A DNA stretch of 64,000 nucleotides from G963677325 sp963810555 (lineage in GTDB: Bacteria; Bacteroidota; Bacteroidia; Bacteroidales; Prolixibacteraceae). Shown in pieces: positions 36,009 to 45,265 of the stretch. Position numbers and translations under genes: made by a program. The notes under the pieces were generated by a model. The model was not told where the DNA came from and ran no database searches. It worked only from the letters and a program-made list of their open reading frames with translations. Position 1 is the stretch's first letter. Each line of letters starts with the position of its first letter. The stretch is taken from the NCBI GenBank assembly GCA_963810555.1, contig CAWENX010000017.1, positions 62,001 through 126,000 on the forward strand. The letters are read 5' to 3'.

Positions 36009-36830
36009 TTACCTGCAATTATAGGTAATAATATTCCTGTCCGTGACTTGGCTCAATTGGTCATAAAAGGTGATGTATACCGGATAGTCATTTTCATTAT
36101 AAATATAATCAGCATGAATATCACAGGCGTAAACATAGTCGCTGTGAAGTTCATAATCCAAAGATTTAACAGTCTTCATATTATTCCTGTTAAAATAATC
36201 CAATGAAAACTCTTCACAATCATAAAAGTCATACAGAAAATGAAGGGAATTTCTGTACGGATTATTTTTATCATCATATGTATATGAAACTGAATTTGTT
36301 AATGTAAATTTCCCGATAACCTGATCATAATTGAACCACGAGGATTGACAGATATTATTCCTGTTTTCGTCATATTCAACTGAAATGGAATCGGTTAGTT
36401 GATTGTTTCTGTAATACAGAATATATTTGAGAATTTCGTTCTTATAGAAATAATTTGCATTTACCCTATTACTGTTTGTTTCAATCCCTAAAATCCTGCC
36501 GTCTTCGAAATGCATAGTATAGTGAATGAAATCCCTCCAGGAACCCCAGTAAAAATCCCTCACAAAAATTTTCACCTCATCTCCGATGTATTCCAATCTC
36601 GCATAGGTATTCTTCTCGCTTTCGTTGATATCATATTTATTCAGCTTGCTGATTTGATTATCTGAATAATAAATTGAATCAGTATACCAACCTGGGACGC
36701 AAAACACCTCGGGTGAACAACCGATTTGTAAACTCAGCAATACCCTGTCTTTTCTTTCTTCTTTTTCACAATCGGACAAGAATATCAGAACCAAGGAGAA
36801 TATCAGCAAAAGGTAAATTATTCTTTTCAT
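36009..36830 (-). CDS. Lipoprotein of unknown function, paralogue 2
   Basis: About 273 residues, with a signal MKRIIYLLLIFSLVLIFLSD ending at the lipobox Cys. The start at 36830 is chosen because it begins the signal; the open frame runs 24 codons further upstream. Shared blocks with the neighbour are PEVFCVPGWYTDSIYYSDNQ, VKIFVRDFYWGSWRDF, SISVEYDENRNN, NSLHFLYDFYDCEEFSLDYF and a terminal TYNCR. It has an extra short insertion (SDYVYACDIHADYIYNEN) that looks like an internal duplication of a strand pair. The two genes are separated by 191 bp and probably arose by tandem duplication. Confidence 0.75.
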   Translation of the reverse strand: MKRIIYLLLIFSLVLIFLSDCEKEERKDRVLLSLQIGCSPEVFCVPGWYTDSIYYSDNQISKLNKYDINESEKNTYARLEYIGDEVKIFVRDFYWGSWRDFIHYTMHFEDGRILGIETNSNRVNANYFYKNEILKYILYYRNNQLTDSISVEYDENRNNICQSSWFNYDQVIGKFTLTNSVSYTYDDKNNPYRNSLHFLYDFYDCEEFSLDYFNRNNMKTVKSLDYELHSDYVYACDIHADYIYNENDYPVYITFYDQLSQVTDRNIITYNCR

Positions 36831-37706
36831 AAATCCGGGTTCAGTAATCACTTTTATTTTCGGGTGCCTCTTAAAGAAATTCCCTGACATTCTTAAACTC
36901 ATTTAATTTGCAGGTTATCAAAAATTTATATCTCTTATTCATTCAGTTAGAATGGATTTTTCCAGCCATTAGAAAGGCTAATTATGATATTTGCTTTACT
37001 TCATGGCAATTATCTTTTTTAATTGCTCCTTATGTTTTGTTGCAAACCAGAGCTTTAAAGCATCAAACGCAGATTTATTGATTCAGTGTTGCATTATTAT
37101 TGACATAAAAATAGTCAGAAAAAAAGTCTTGAAAATTAGTTAACAATTTAGTTATCAACATATTTGTGTTTATAACCCTAAATGAGCTCAATCAAAGTAA
37201 ATCCTGCATGAACATTCGTATATTGTTTAGCTTTCACAATCAGAAATTAACCTTTTCTGTCAAATATCACATCTTAATATAAATACTGTTTACTAATTAA
37301 AGATTTATTGCAAGTGATTTTCATATAATTAAATAAACGGTAATTCTTTGTTATATGTAATATTAACCTGATTCCGTTTTCATTACCTGCATTGTCAGCG
37401 AACCACCTTTTCATGGCAGGACAATTACAATTTTCTTCTTATTACCTTATCATTAATAAATCTTTAATTGATCAAAACAACCCTTTGATTATTATAATTT
37501 TATTATATTTTCGCAAAAAATACAGACATATATATGTATAGATATATGGGAAAGAGAAACATCCTTGTATTTAAATATAACATGTATTGAACCGGTTAAA
37601 CTTCCAAAGATTAGTTACTTTTACAACTTATTTTCCCTTAGGGTCAATAATTGAAAAGGGTATTTTGGGATACAGCGATAAATTTTTGTAAAATCAAAGA
37701 AATTAT
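36831..37706. other. Long AT-rich intergenic region with no recognised gene
   Basis: About 880 bp of AT-rich DNA between divergent genes, read on both strands without finding a credible gene, RNA or repeat array. It probably carries promoters for the lipoprotein gene and the ETF operon, but no full TTTG/TAnnTTTG pair at proper spacing was found. Confidence 0.5.
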
Positions 37707-39365
37707 ATGGATAATACTGATACCGTTTTAACGGATGTTTTGATAATAGGAGGCGGACCTTCCGGTTTGGCAGCCTCAATTCATTTAGCGGATTTATTAA
37801 AAGAAAAAGGCATGAATCACCGGATTCTTCTGATAGAAAAAGGAAGTTCAGTCGGAAGTCATATCTTATCCGGAGCAGTAGTTAAAACTACCGTTTTCAG
37901 GGAATTATTGCCGGACGATGACTTTAATGAAATTCCGTTCAATGCTAAAGTCACAAAGGATTCTACAATACTTCTAAGTAAAAATGGATCTTTCAGGCTG
38001 CCGATTCACCTTCCTTATATGAGCAACAAGGGAAATTACACGGCTTCACTGAGCCAGGTTTGCCGTTACCTTGCAAAAAAAGCGGAGGAGAAAGGAGTGG
38101 AAATTTACCCGGGCTTTTCATTAAGCGAAATATTATACCGGGATGGTAAAGTGATTGGTGCCAAAACCATCGATACAGGGGTTGACCATGACGGGAACAG
38201 ACTTGCTAATTTTCAGCCTGGCACAAGGATTGAAGCCAAACTGACAATTTTTGCCGAAGGAACCAGGGGAAGTCTTGCAAAACAGCTTATTCAAAAATAC
38301 AACCTTGATAAAGGTAAAAACTGCCAGGTTTATTCTCTTGGCGTTAAGGAATTGTGGAATGTTCCTGAAGGGAATATCAAACCGGGTGAAGTATACCATA
38401 CAATGGGTTATCCTCTGAATTTGCATGAATTCGGCGGGGGATTCATCTATGGATTAAATGATAACAGAGTAGCTGTCGGACTGGTGGTCGGTCTGGATTA
38501 CCCCGATCCGACATTCGATGTGCATGATGCCTTCCAGGTATGGAAAACACACCCGTTTGTTTCCAAAATACTTAAAGGAGGCAAGCTGGTCGAATATGGT
38601 GCAAAAACCCTGCCGGAAGGAGGCTGGTATTCGATTCCCCGACTTTATACCGATAATGTCCTGATCGTTGGTGACAGTGCGGGATTGATTACAATGCCGG
38701 CATTAAAAGGTGTTCATCTTGCAATCACTTCAGGAATGCTCGCCGCCAAAACAGCTGTCTCTGCATTAAGCAAAAATGATTTCTCCGAAAACGTTCTTTC
38801 CCAATATGGATCGTCTGTAAAAGAAAGCGCAATTTACAGGGATATGTATCCTGTGAGAAATTTCAGGCAGGCATTTTCCAGGGGGATGATTGCCGGAGCC
38901 ATACATTTTGGGACACAATTGATAACCGGCGGCGCCGGATTCTTCGGAAAATTAAAGGCACATCCCGACAGCGAAACAACCAAAACACTCAAGGAATTTA
39001 AAGGCAAGCCCTTCAGAAAAAGATTCGAAGGAAAACTGGAATTTGATAAAGTTCTCACTTTTGACAAACCCACTGATGTATTTTATTCAGGAGTTAATCA
39101 CGATGACCACCAGGTCCCACACGTACGGATCAACAATCCGGATCAGTTCAAAGAGCTGAATATTAAACAGTATGGCGCAATGGAACAGTATTTCTGTTCA
39201 TCGGAAGTGTATGAACTTCATACTGATAAAAACGGACATCAGGAATTGAGAATTCATTTTGAGAACTGCATGCATTGCAAAACATGCGATATTAAATCAC
39301 CCGGCGACGGGATCACCTGGTCTGTCCCCAATGGCGGAAACGGACCGGAATTTCAGAATATGTAA
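37707..39365 (+). CDS. Electron-transfer flavoprotein:quinone oxidoreductase
   Basis: A 552-residue ETF-QO that accepts electrons from ETF and reduces membrane quinone. The N-terminal FAD Rossmann motif is DVLIIGGGPSGLAASIHLAD, followed by the substrate and quinone region (GSHILSGAVV), a second FAD block NVLIVGDSAGLITMPALKGV, and a C-terminal 4Fe-4S ferredoxin segment HFENCMHCKTCDIKSPGDGI. Length agrees with bacterial and mitochondrial ETF-QO. It is followed after 14 bp by the EtfB-EtfA gene, so the module is an operon linking a dehydrogenase (not encoded here) to the quinone pool. Confidence 0.95.
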   Translation: MDNTDTVLTDVLIIGGGPSGLAASIHLADLLKEKGMNHRILLIEKGSSVGSHILSGAVVKTTVFRELLPDDDFNEIPFNAKVTKDSTILLSKNGSFRLPIHLPYMSNKGNYTASLSQVCRYLAKKAEEKGVEIYPGFSLSEILYRDGKVIGAKTIDTGVDHDGNRLANFQPGTRIEAKLTIFAEGTRGSLAKQLIQKYNLDKGKNCQVYSLGVKELWNVPEGNIKPGEVYHTMGYPLNLHEFGGGFIYGLNDNRVAVGLVVGLDYPDPTFDVHDAFQVWKTHPFVSKILKGGKLVEYGAKTLPEGGWYSIPRLYTDNVLIVGDSAGLITMPALKGVHLAITSGMLAAKTAVSALSKNDFSENVLSQYGSSVKESAIYRDMYPVRNFRQAFSRGMIAGAIHFGTQLITGGAGFFGKLKAHPDSETTKTLKEFKGKPFRKRFEGKLEFDKVLTFDKPTDVFYSGVNHDDHQVPHVRINNPDQFKELNIKQYGAMEQYFCSSEVYELHTDKNGHQELRIHFENCMHCKTCDIKSPGDGITWSVPNGGNGPEFQNM

Positions 39366-39379
39366 TTATTAAAAGAACT

Positions 39380-41333
39380 ATGGCTCTTACAATTATAAGT
39401 TTAATAAAACAGGTACCCCTTCCCACGGAAATGAGAATGGGGGAAGATGGCTTGATGGACAGGACAAAGGCAAAATCAATGATCAATAATGATTGCCAGT
39501 TTGGTCTTGAAGCAGGATTACAGCTTAAAAAACAGTATCCCGATGCCCGTCTGATTGTTTGCTCAATGGGACCAAAGTCATTCGAAAACGCGTTGAGAAC
39601 AGCCATTTCAATGGGCTATGACGAAGCGTATCTGTTATCGGACCGCAAATTAGGCGGCAGCGATACTTATGCGACAGGCCTGGCTATTTCAACCATGTTA
39701 AAGCATCTGGGTTTTACCAAAGATTCAAAAGAACCTTTCATAATACTGGCCGGACGTCAGACAAGTGACGGAGATACGGCACATGTACCCTCCCAGGTGG
39801 CTGAAAATCTGGGAATCCCTCAAGCTACATTCGTGGAAAATGTTCAAGCTGACGGTGAAGGGAATGTTATCGCAAAACGAATTATCGAAGGGGGTTTTCA
39901 GATAATGGAACTTCCAATACCATGTGCAATTTCTCTTACCCCCACGGGGATTCCTCCACGTAAACCATCCTTGGGCGGGGCAATAAAAGCACGGCATATG
40001 CAAATCACCACTTTCGGGATTGATGATATCGGGCTCGGTTCTGAAAAAATCGGTCTCAACGGTTCTCCCACTATCGTTGTCAAAGTAATAAATATAGTCA
40101 GCGAAAGACCGCCTGTTATCATGGCAGCAGGGCATGATGATGCTTCCCTCGTTGACAATCTGATTGACAATTTTAATAATGAGAGGAAGGTCATAATAAA
40201 AAAGGAAGAAACCGAAAGAAAGGTTGTGGAGGTTCCGGACTATCCTTATAAAGACATCAGAAACGGGGCAAAAGGAATCCTGACCTGGGCGGAACTGGCA
40301 AACGGAGAAATAACACGTCCTTCGCTTGAAATTCTTACACCGGCACGCAGGCTTGCTAAACAATTGGGAGATGATACCAAAATTATGACACTGCTGATTG
40401 GTAAGAATGTAAATGGTCTGACTCAGAAACTTATTGAACACGGATCAGACGAAGTGATCGTAGTTGAAAATGACAGGCTGGAAGAATATCTTGTTCTTCC
40501 TTTTTCATCCATTTTTGCTCAAGTGATTAAAGGAACGGAAGCCTGAAATTGCACTTTTTGCTGCTACTACTTCGGGACAGGGAACTTGCTCCACGTATAG
40601 CGGTCAAAACAGGAAGCGGTGTAACTGCCGACTGTACCGGACTCGAAATAGGCGATTATATCAACCGTAAAGAAAAGGTTATTTACAGACCCATACTCCA
40701 TTCACACCGGCCAACTTATGGGGAGAGTAAACTGGCTACTATCCTTGGTTTTGAATTTCCGCAGATTTCCACCGCTCGTCCGGGGACATTCGAAGTCCCC
40801 AAGAAAGAAAGCGGACGTACAGGGACCCTTTCCACATTTAAACCGGTTCTTCAGATAAAGAATTCACGGTTGAAATATTGAAAACAGTTCGGGGTGAAGG
40901 GAGCTTGCAAAATCTTTTCGAAGCAGATATTATTGTTTCGGGAGGCAGGGGAGCCACAGGCGACAATCTTGGATTGATAAAAAAACTTGCGGCGGCACTG
41001 AAATCCAAGGGAGTAAATGCCGAATGGGCCTGTAGCCGTGTGGTGGTAGATGAAGGTGTTGCAGAATATGCCCATCAGATTGGTCAGACCGGAAAAACTA
41101 TACGTCCAAAAGTTTACATCGCTATTGGAATTTCAGGAGCTATACAACATATTGCAGGAATGAAAGAATCTGAAAGGATTGTTGCTATCGACCATAATCC
41201 TAAAGCATCCATATTTAATTTTGCTGATTTTGGCATTGTCGGAGAATACGAGGACATCGTACCTGAATTGATTGAACGGGTCAATAAAGGTTTTACCTTT
41301 GGGATAGAACCCCGGGAAAAGGGTAAAAATTAA
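39380..41333 (+). pseudogene. Fused EtfB-EtfA electron-transfer flavoprotein, three frameshifts
   Basis: Residues 1 to about 260 are EtfB (MALTIISLIKQVPLPTEMRM, ILAGRQTSDGDTAHVPSQVA). The same frame then continues into the N-terminal domain of EtfA (ILTWAELANGEITRPSLEIL, ARRLAKQLGDD), so the subunits are joined. EtfA then changes frame at about 40538-40544, 40573-40580 and 40855-40862, giving EIALFAATTSG, RELAPRIAVKTGSGVTADC and EFTVEILKTVRGEG. It ends with the FAD-binding part GQTGKTIRPKVYIAIGISGA and NPKASIFNFADFGIVGEYED. Repaired, the protein is about 650 residues. All conserved blocks survive, so three one-base indels in a needed gene are more likely sequence errors than decay. The fusion itself does not depend on those sites. 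Confidence 0.8.
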
Positions 41334-41483
41334 TGAGGTGAGGGTGTGAGAGGATGAGAAAGTGAGATGCTGAGAGTGTGTGATTTTTTCATCTTCTCAA
41401 CTTCTCATTTTCTTGCTGCCATGTTCAAAAATTTCTCTTATTCTTTATTTTAGTTTTCCGGTTTCCGGTCTCCGGTCTCCGTT

Positions 41484-43424
41484 TTAGCTTAATCTTTCTA
41501 TTCTCTTGTTAAGAGACTGTGCTATAATTATAGGCACTTTTTCCTCAATTACAGTGCTTGTATCCAGTTGAAGTGCCCTGACGTCATTAAGACTTAAACC
41601 TCGGATGGCATTGTGAAGCCTCATAATGAAAGCTTTTTTCGCAGGAAGTTTATAATCATGTGTCATAATCCTGTCAAGATTGATAAACAGAAAATCAGCA
41701 GGTATAGAATGTCTTTTAAGTGATTCGTAACGGCTTACCATGCTGATTTCACCACTTTTCACAAGATCTTCAAGCACTTCCCTGAAATAAAGGTTAATCT
41801 TTCTCTCTATTTTGAAACCAAGCCGGAATTCTACTTTGATAAGCACTCCCGGAATCAAATGATGAACAACATATTCGAAAGTATCCGGAGTGTTGAGGTT
41901 ATCGACATGAAGAAACCAATAAGTATTTGCCCGTTTTGGATGTTTATTGAAAATTGAATAAATAATTTTTGCCTCAATCTGCTGTAAATGGTCCGCATGC
42001 GTTATATAAACCAGGTTTGTGGCAATTTTGGGAACTGAAGAATCATTGCTCAGCTCCTTAAAGAGATCGGTATATTTTCTAAGGTCAATAAAGCTTATGT
42101 ACTGATTCTTAAGTTTTCTTCCAAAATACCATCCATACATAACCATAAAGAAACCCAATGCAAGAGCAATGGTAAGCCATCCCCCGTAAATAAACTTATG
42201 CAGATTGGCTACCAAAAAAGTACCTTCAATTGTAATATAAGTGAAAAGCAATATTAAGACCAGAATTGGGCTTGTTTTTCGCAGATAAAGATGGTATGAA
42301 AGAAGTAAAGTAGTCATGATCATCGTGATCGTTATAGACAGACCATAAGCCGCTTCCATTCCTGAAGATGAACCGAAATAGATCACCACAAACGAAGAGG
42401 CTATCCATAAAAACCAGTTGACAAAAGGGATATATACCTGTCCCTTCACAGTAGTCGGATACAAAATCCTGACTTTCGGCCACAAATTAAGAGAAACCGC
42501 TTCACCAATCAGGGTGTAAGAACCACTGATAAGAGCCTGACTCGCAATTATTGCAGCGGCGGTTGATATAAAAATTCCCGGCAGTAAAAACCATCCTGGC
42601 ATTATTGCATAAAAAGGATTGTTCCCGTGAAGCATTCCGGGATGGTCAATTATGTAAGCCCCCTGACCGAAGTAGTTCAATAATAATGAAGCTTTTACAA
42701 ATATCCAGGTGATCCGGATATTTTTTAAGCCGCAGTGCCCAAGGTCAGAGTAAAGAGCCTCAGCACCGGTGGTTGCCAAAAATACTGCACCGAGCAGGAT
42801 AATTGCTCCGGGATATTCATTTATTAAGCGAAGAGCATAAATTGGATTTAAGGCGGCCAGAATTTTAGTTTCAGAAAATATGTGAGTTAACCCAAGTACG
42901 GCAAGCATAGTGAACCAGATCACCATCATTGGCCCAAACAGACGCCCTATAAATTTAGTACCGAACTGTTGCAGGAAGAAAAGGACAGACAGGATAGTAA
43001 CCACTATAGGGACAACCGAGATACCGGGATCAATTATTGTCAAACCTTCAATCGTTGTAGTAACCGTAATAGCAGGGGTAATAATACCGTCTGCAAGTAA
43101 GGCGCTGCCTCCAATCATCGTCACAATAGCCAACCAATTACCTTTCTTCCTGATCAGGGCAAACAGAGCAAAAATACCTCCCTCTCCATGGTTATCTGCC
43201 CTGAGTGTTATAATGACATACTTAATAGTCGTCTGAAGTGTGAGAGTCCAGAAAATGCAGGATAATGACCCGTAAATAAGCAATTCGTTATATACCTTCG
43301 CCTCATTGATAATGGCGCTGATCACATAAAGAGGGCTCGTACCGATATCTCCATATACTATCCCCAATGTAATGATCAACCCTGACAAAGAAACATCGCT
43401 TATTCCGGTTTTTCGCCGATCCAT
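41484..43424 (-). CDS. kup: KUP-family potassium uptake protein
   Basis: A 646-residue K+ transporter with 12 predicted membrane helices and a C-terminal cytoplasmic domain. LSGLIITLGIVYGDIGTSPL is the family N-terminal signature (with the GDIGTSP loop), followed by FALIRKKGNWLAIVTMIGGS, ADGIITPAITV, LGHCGLKNIRITWIFVK and IASQALISGSYTLIGEAVSL. It moves K+ with protons under low-turgor or low-K+ conditions. It is monocistronic with a strong promoter (43466-43497) and converges on the ETF operon across a low-complexity gap at 41334-41483. The frame is intact. Confidence 0.95.
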   Translation of the reverse strand: MDRRKTGISDVSLSGLIITLGIVYGDIGTSPLYVISAIINEAKVYNELLIYGSLSCIFWTLTLQTTIKYVIITLRADNHGEGGIFALFALIRKKGNWLAIVTMIGGSALLADGIITPAITVTTTIEGLTIIDPGISVVPIVVTILSVLFFLQQFGTKFIGRLFGPMMVIWFTMLAVLGLTHIFSETKILAALNPIYALRLINEYPGAIILLGAVFLATTGAEALYSDLGHCGLKNIRITWIFVKASLLLNYFGQGAYIIDHPGMLHGNNPFYAIMPGWFLLPGIFISTAAAIIASQALISGSYTLIGEAVSLNLWPKVRILYPTTVKGQVYIPFVNWFLWIASSFVVIYFGSSSGMEAAYGLSITITMIMTTLLLSYHLYLRKTSPILVLILLFTYITIEGTFLVANLHKFIYGGWLTIALALGFFMVMYGWYFGRKLKNQYISFIDLRKYTDLFKELSNDSSVPKIATNLVYITHADHLQQIEAKIIYSIFNKHPKRANTYWFLHVDNLNTPDTFEYVVHHLIPGVLIKVEFRLGFKIERKINLYFREVLEDLVKSGEISMVSRYESLKRHSIPADFLFINLDRIMTHDYKLPAKKAFIMRLHNAIRGLSLNDVRALQLDTSTVIEEKVPIIIAQSLNKRIERLS

Positions 43425-43465
43425 CCCTTTTGTTCCCTTTTAATGCTCTGTTTAAAAAAATCAGG

Positions 43466-43497
43466 CAAAAGTAATTCTAAAAATTAAATTATATCAA
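43466..43497 (-). promoter_or_regulatory. Bacteroidetes-type promoter of kup
   Basis: On the minus strand TTG (43495-43497), 21 bp, TACTTTTG (43466-43473), a good match to the -33/-7 consensus, about 41 bp before the kup start codon. Confidence 0.7.
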
Positions 43498-43653
43498 GAT
43501 AATGAACTTTTATTTAACGAATTCTTAATGTTATGCTAAGAGCCAAATCAAATTTATTTAATTAAATTTCAGCTCATTAATAAATGTATTATGATCAGTA
43601 AGTCTACAATCAGGTGTATTCGGGTCACATTTATTTTTCCGGATGATTCGTTG

Positions 43654-43661
43654 TAAATTTG
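43654..43661 (+). promoter_or_regulatory. Possible -7 box for the LytTR regulator
   Basis: TAAATTTG (TAnnTTTG) lies 52 bp before the start codon, with TTTA at 43630-43633 at 20-bp spacing in place of TTTG. Confidence 0.45.
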
Positions 43662-43713
43662 AGCATTACATTCAATAAAATTCCCGAAATTTGTAAACTC
43701 CAAACTGCAGACA

Positions 43714-44463
43714 ATGGGAAAAATTAAAACACTGATCATTGATGATGAGTCTCTTGCAAGGGATCTTCTACGTAATTTCCTTGAGAAAGATCAAAGGATA
43801 GAGATAGTCGGTGAATGCAGCAATGGATATGAGGGATTGCTGGCTATTGGCAAATTAAATCCCGATCTTGTATTCCTTGATATTCAGATGCCCAAAATCA
43901 ATGGATTCGAAATGGTTGAATTACTTTCAGATCCCCCGGCTATTATATTTTCTACGGCTTACGACCATTATGCCATTAAGGCCTTTGAAGCCAACGCCGT
44001 TGACTATCTGTTGAAACCCTATCCACATGAACGCGTGACAAATGCGGTGAACAAAGCTATTGATAAAATCAATTCAGGTCATAAAGAAACTGAAATTCAA
44101 CATTTAGTCGATAGCCATGATGAAGAGATCGGTATGATAAACCGGATTATCGTAAAGTCAGGCAGGAAAATACACATCATCCCTATAGATTCAATTTTCT
44201 ATATAGAATCCCAGGATGATTTTGTAATGATATACTGCAAGGAAGGTCATTTCATGAAACTGAAAACGATGAAATATTTTGAGAACCACCTCGACAGCCG
44301 GCAATTTGTCCGTATTCATCGTTCGTACATTGTAAATGTTTCTCAGATTTCAGAAATCCAGCAGTATGAAAAGGAGTCATGGATGATTTTAACAAAGCAG
44401 GGAGCTAAAATTAAAGTCAGCAAAACGGGTTATGTAAATCTTAAGGAGAAGTTAAAAATCTGA
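43714..44463 (+). CDS. LytTR-family response regulator
   Basis: A 249-residue two-domain regulator. The receiver domain has the acidic pocket IDDES, the phosphoacceptor Asp in LVFLDIQMPKING near residue 55, Thr/Ser in IIFSTAYDHYAIKAFE and the conserved Lys in DYLLKPYPHERV. The C-terminal LytTR DNA-binding domain shows RIIVKSGRKIHIIPIDSIFY, MKYFENHLDSRQFVRIHRSY and IVNVSQI. It should bind paired direct repeats as a dimer when phosphorylated. No sensor kinase is adjacent, so the partner (usually a LytS/His-kinase-family protein) lies elsewhere. Targets are unknown. Confidence 0.92.
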   Translation: MGKIKTLIIDDESLARDLLRNFLEKDQRIEIVGECSNGYEGLLAIGKLNPDLVFLDIQMPKINGFEMVELLSDPPAIIFSTAYDHYAIKAFEANAVDYLLKPYPHERVTNAVNKAIDKINSGHKETEIQHLVDSHDEEIGMINRIIVKSGRKIHIIPIDSIFYIESQDDFVMIYCKEGHFMKLKTMKYFENHLDSRQFVRIHRSYIVNVSQISEIQQYEKESWMILTKQGAKIKVSKTGYVNLKEKLKI

Positions 44464-44723
44464 ATTTCAACAATATATTGTATTTAAAATTTCCGGCAGA
44501 TGTTTTATACTGTTGATAAACATGGCACATTATGAACATTTAATTAAACAAATAAAATTAGATATAAACAACTTTCAAACAAGTAATTAACAGCTTTTAT
44601 TGGGTTAATTAACAGGTATAAATCAAAAAACAGTCACGTTTAAATAAGGATTTATTAGTAAAATTGATGTAATTTCTTTTCTTTGCAGGAAATAATCTTG
44701 AAATGTAATAGGGTCTTATATTA

Positions 44724-45248
44724 ATGGTAAATAATCAGGATGTCAATCTTTTAGCTATTTTCGAACATTTTAATTTTTCTCCGCTGCTAAAGATTATTGT
44801 GGTGTTTTCCCTTCTTGGATTTGCTGGTTCTATTTTTTTAATCTCAAGAATTAATAAATCAGGCACTCCCGGCAGAAAGCTTTCATTCAGGGAACGATTA
44901 TTACGCGGAAAAGTCGAAATAATTCTATCAGGTAACAGACCTGTTAAACCTTCCTATGTATTAATGACTGTCAGAAATATCGGCAAGCGTGAAGTTGATC
45001 TTCAGTCACCGGTAGTGATATTTAAAAGATGGCGCAGCAGGCGTAAATTTCGAATTCTTTCGGTAAAGGAATCTGAAATATATCCCATGTTTATGGACCC
45101 CGGAGAGGAATCCGTTGTCAATATCTCTATGGAACAATTTTACAGCAGTGTACCTGAATTAAGAAGGGCATGCCGATTTAATGTTGAAATAAAGGATGAT
45201 ACGGGCAGAAAGTACAAAAGCCGTACCCTTCGTCTAAAGTGGATTTAA
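44724..45248 (+). CDS. Single-pass membrane protein of unknown function
   Basis: 174 residues with one membrane helix near residues 22-42 (LLKIIVVFSLLGFAGSIFLI), then a basic linker (RKLSFRERLLRGK). A C-terminal beta-rich domain follows (VEIILSGNRPVKPSYVLMTV, REVDLQSPVVIFKRW, FMDPGEESVVNISMEQF, CRFNVEIKDDTGRKYKSRT) that looks like an immunoglobulin-type sandwich. No family is recognised. It ends 17 bp before the ATG of the pullulanase gene, so the two are likely co-transcribed. The preceding 260 bp from the LytTR gene shows no clear promoter. The topology (C-terminus in or out) cannot be fixed by eye. Confidence 0.7.
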   Translation: MVNNQDVNLLAIFEHFNFSPLLKIIVVFSLLGFAGSIFLISRINKSGTPGRKLSFRERLLRGKVEIILSGNRPVKPSYVLMTVRNIGKREVDLQSPVVIFKRWRSRRKFRILSVKESEIYPMFMDPGEESVVNISMEQFYSSVPELRRACRFNVEIKDDTGRKYKSRTLRLKWI

Positions 45249-45265
45249 TTCGTGTAATTTGTACA

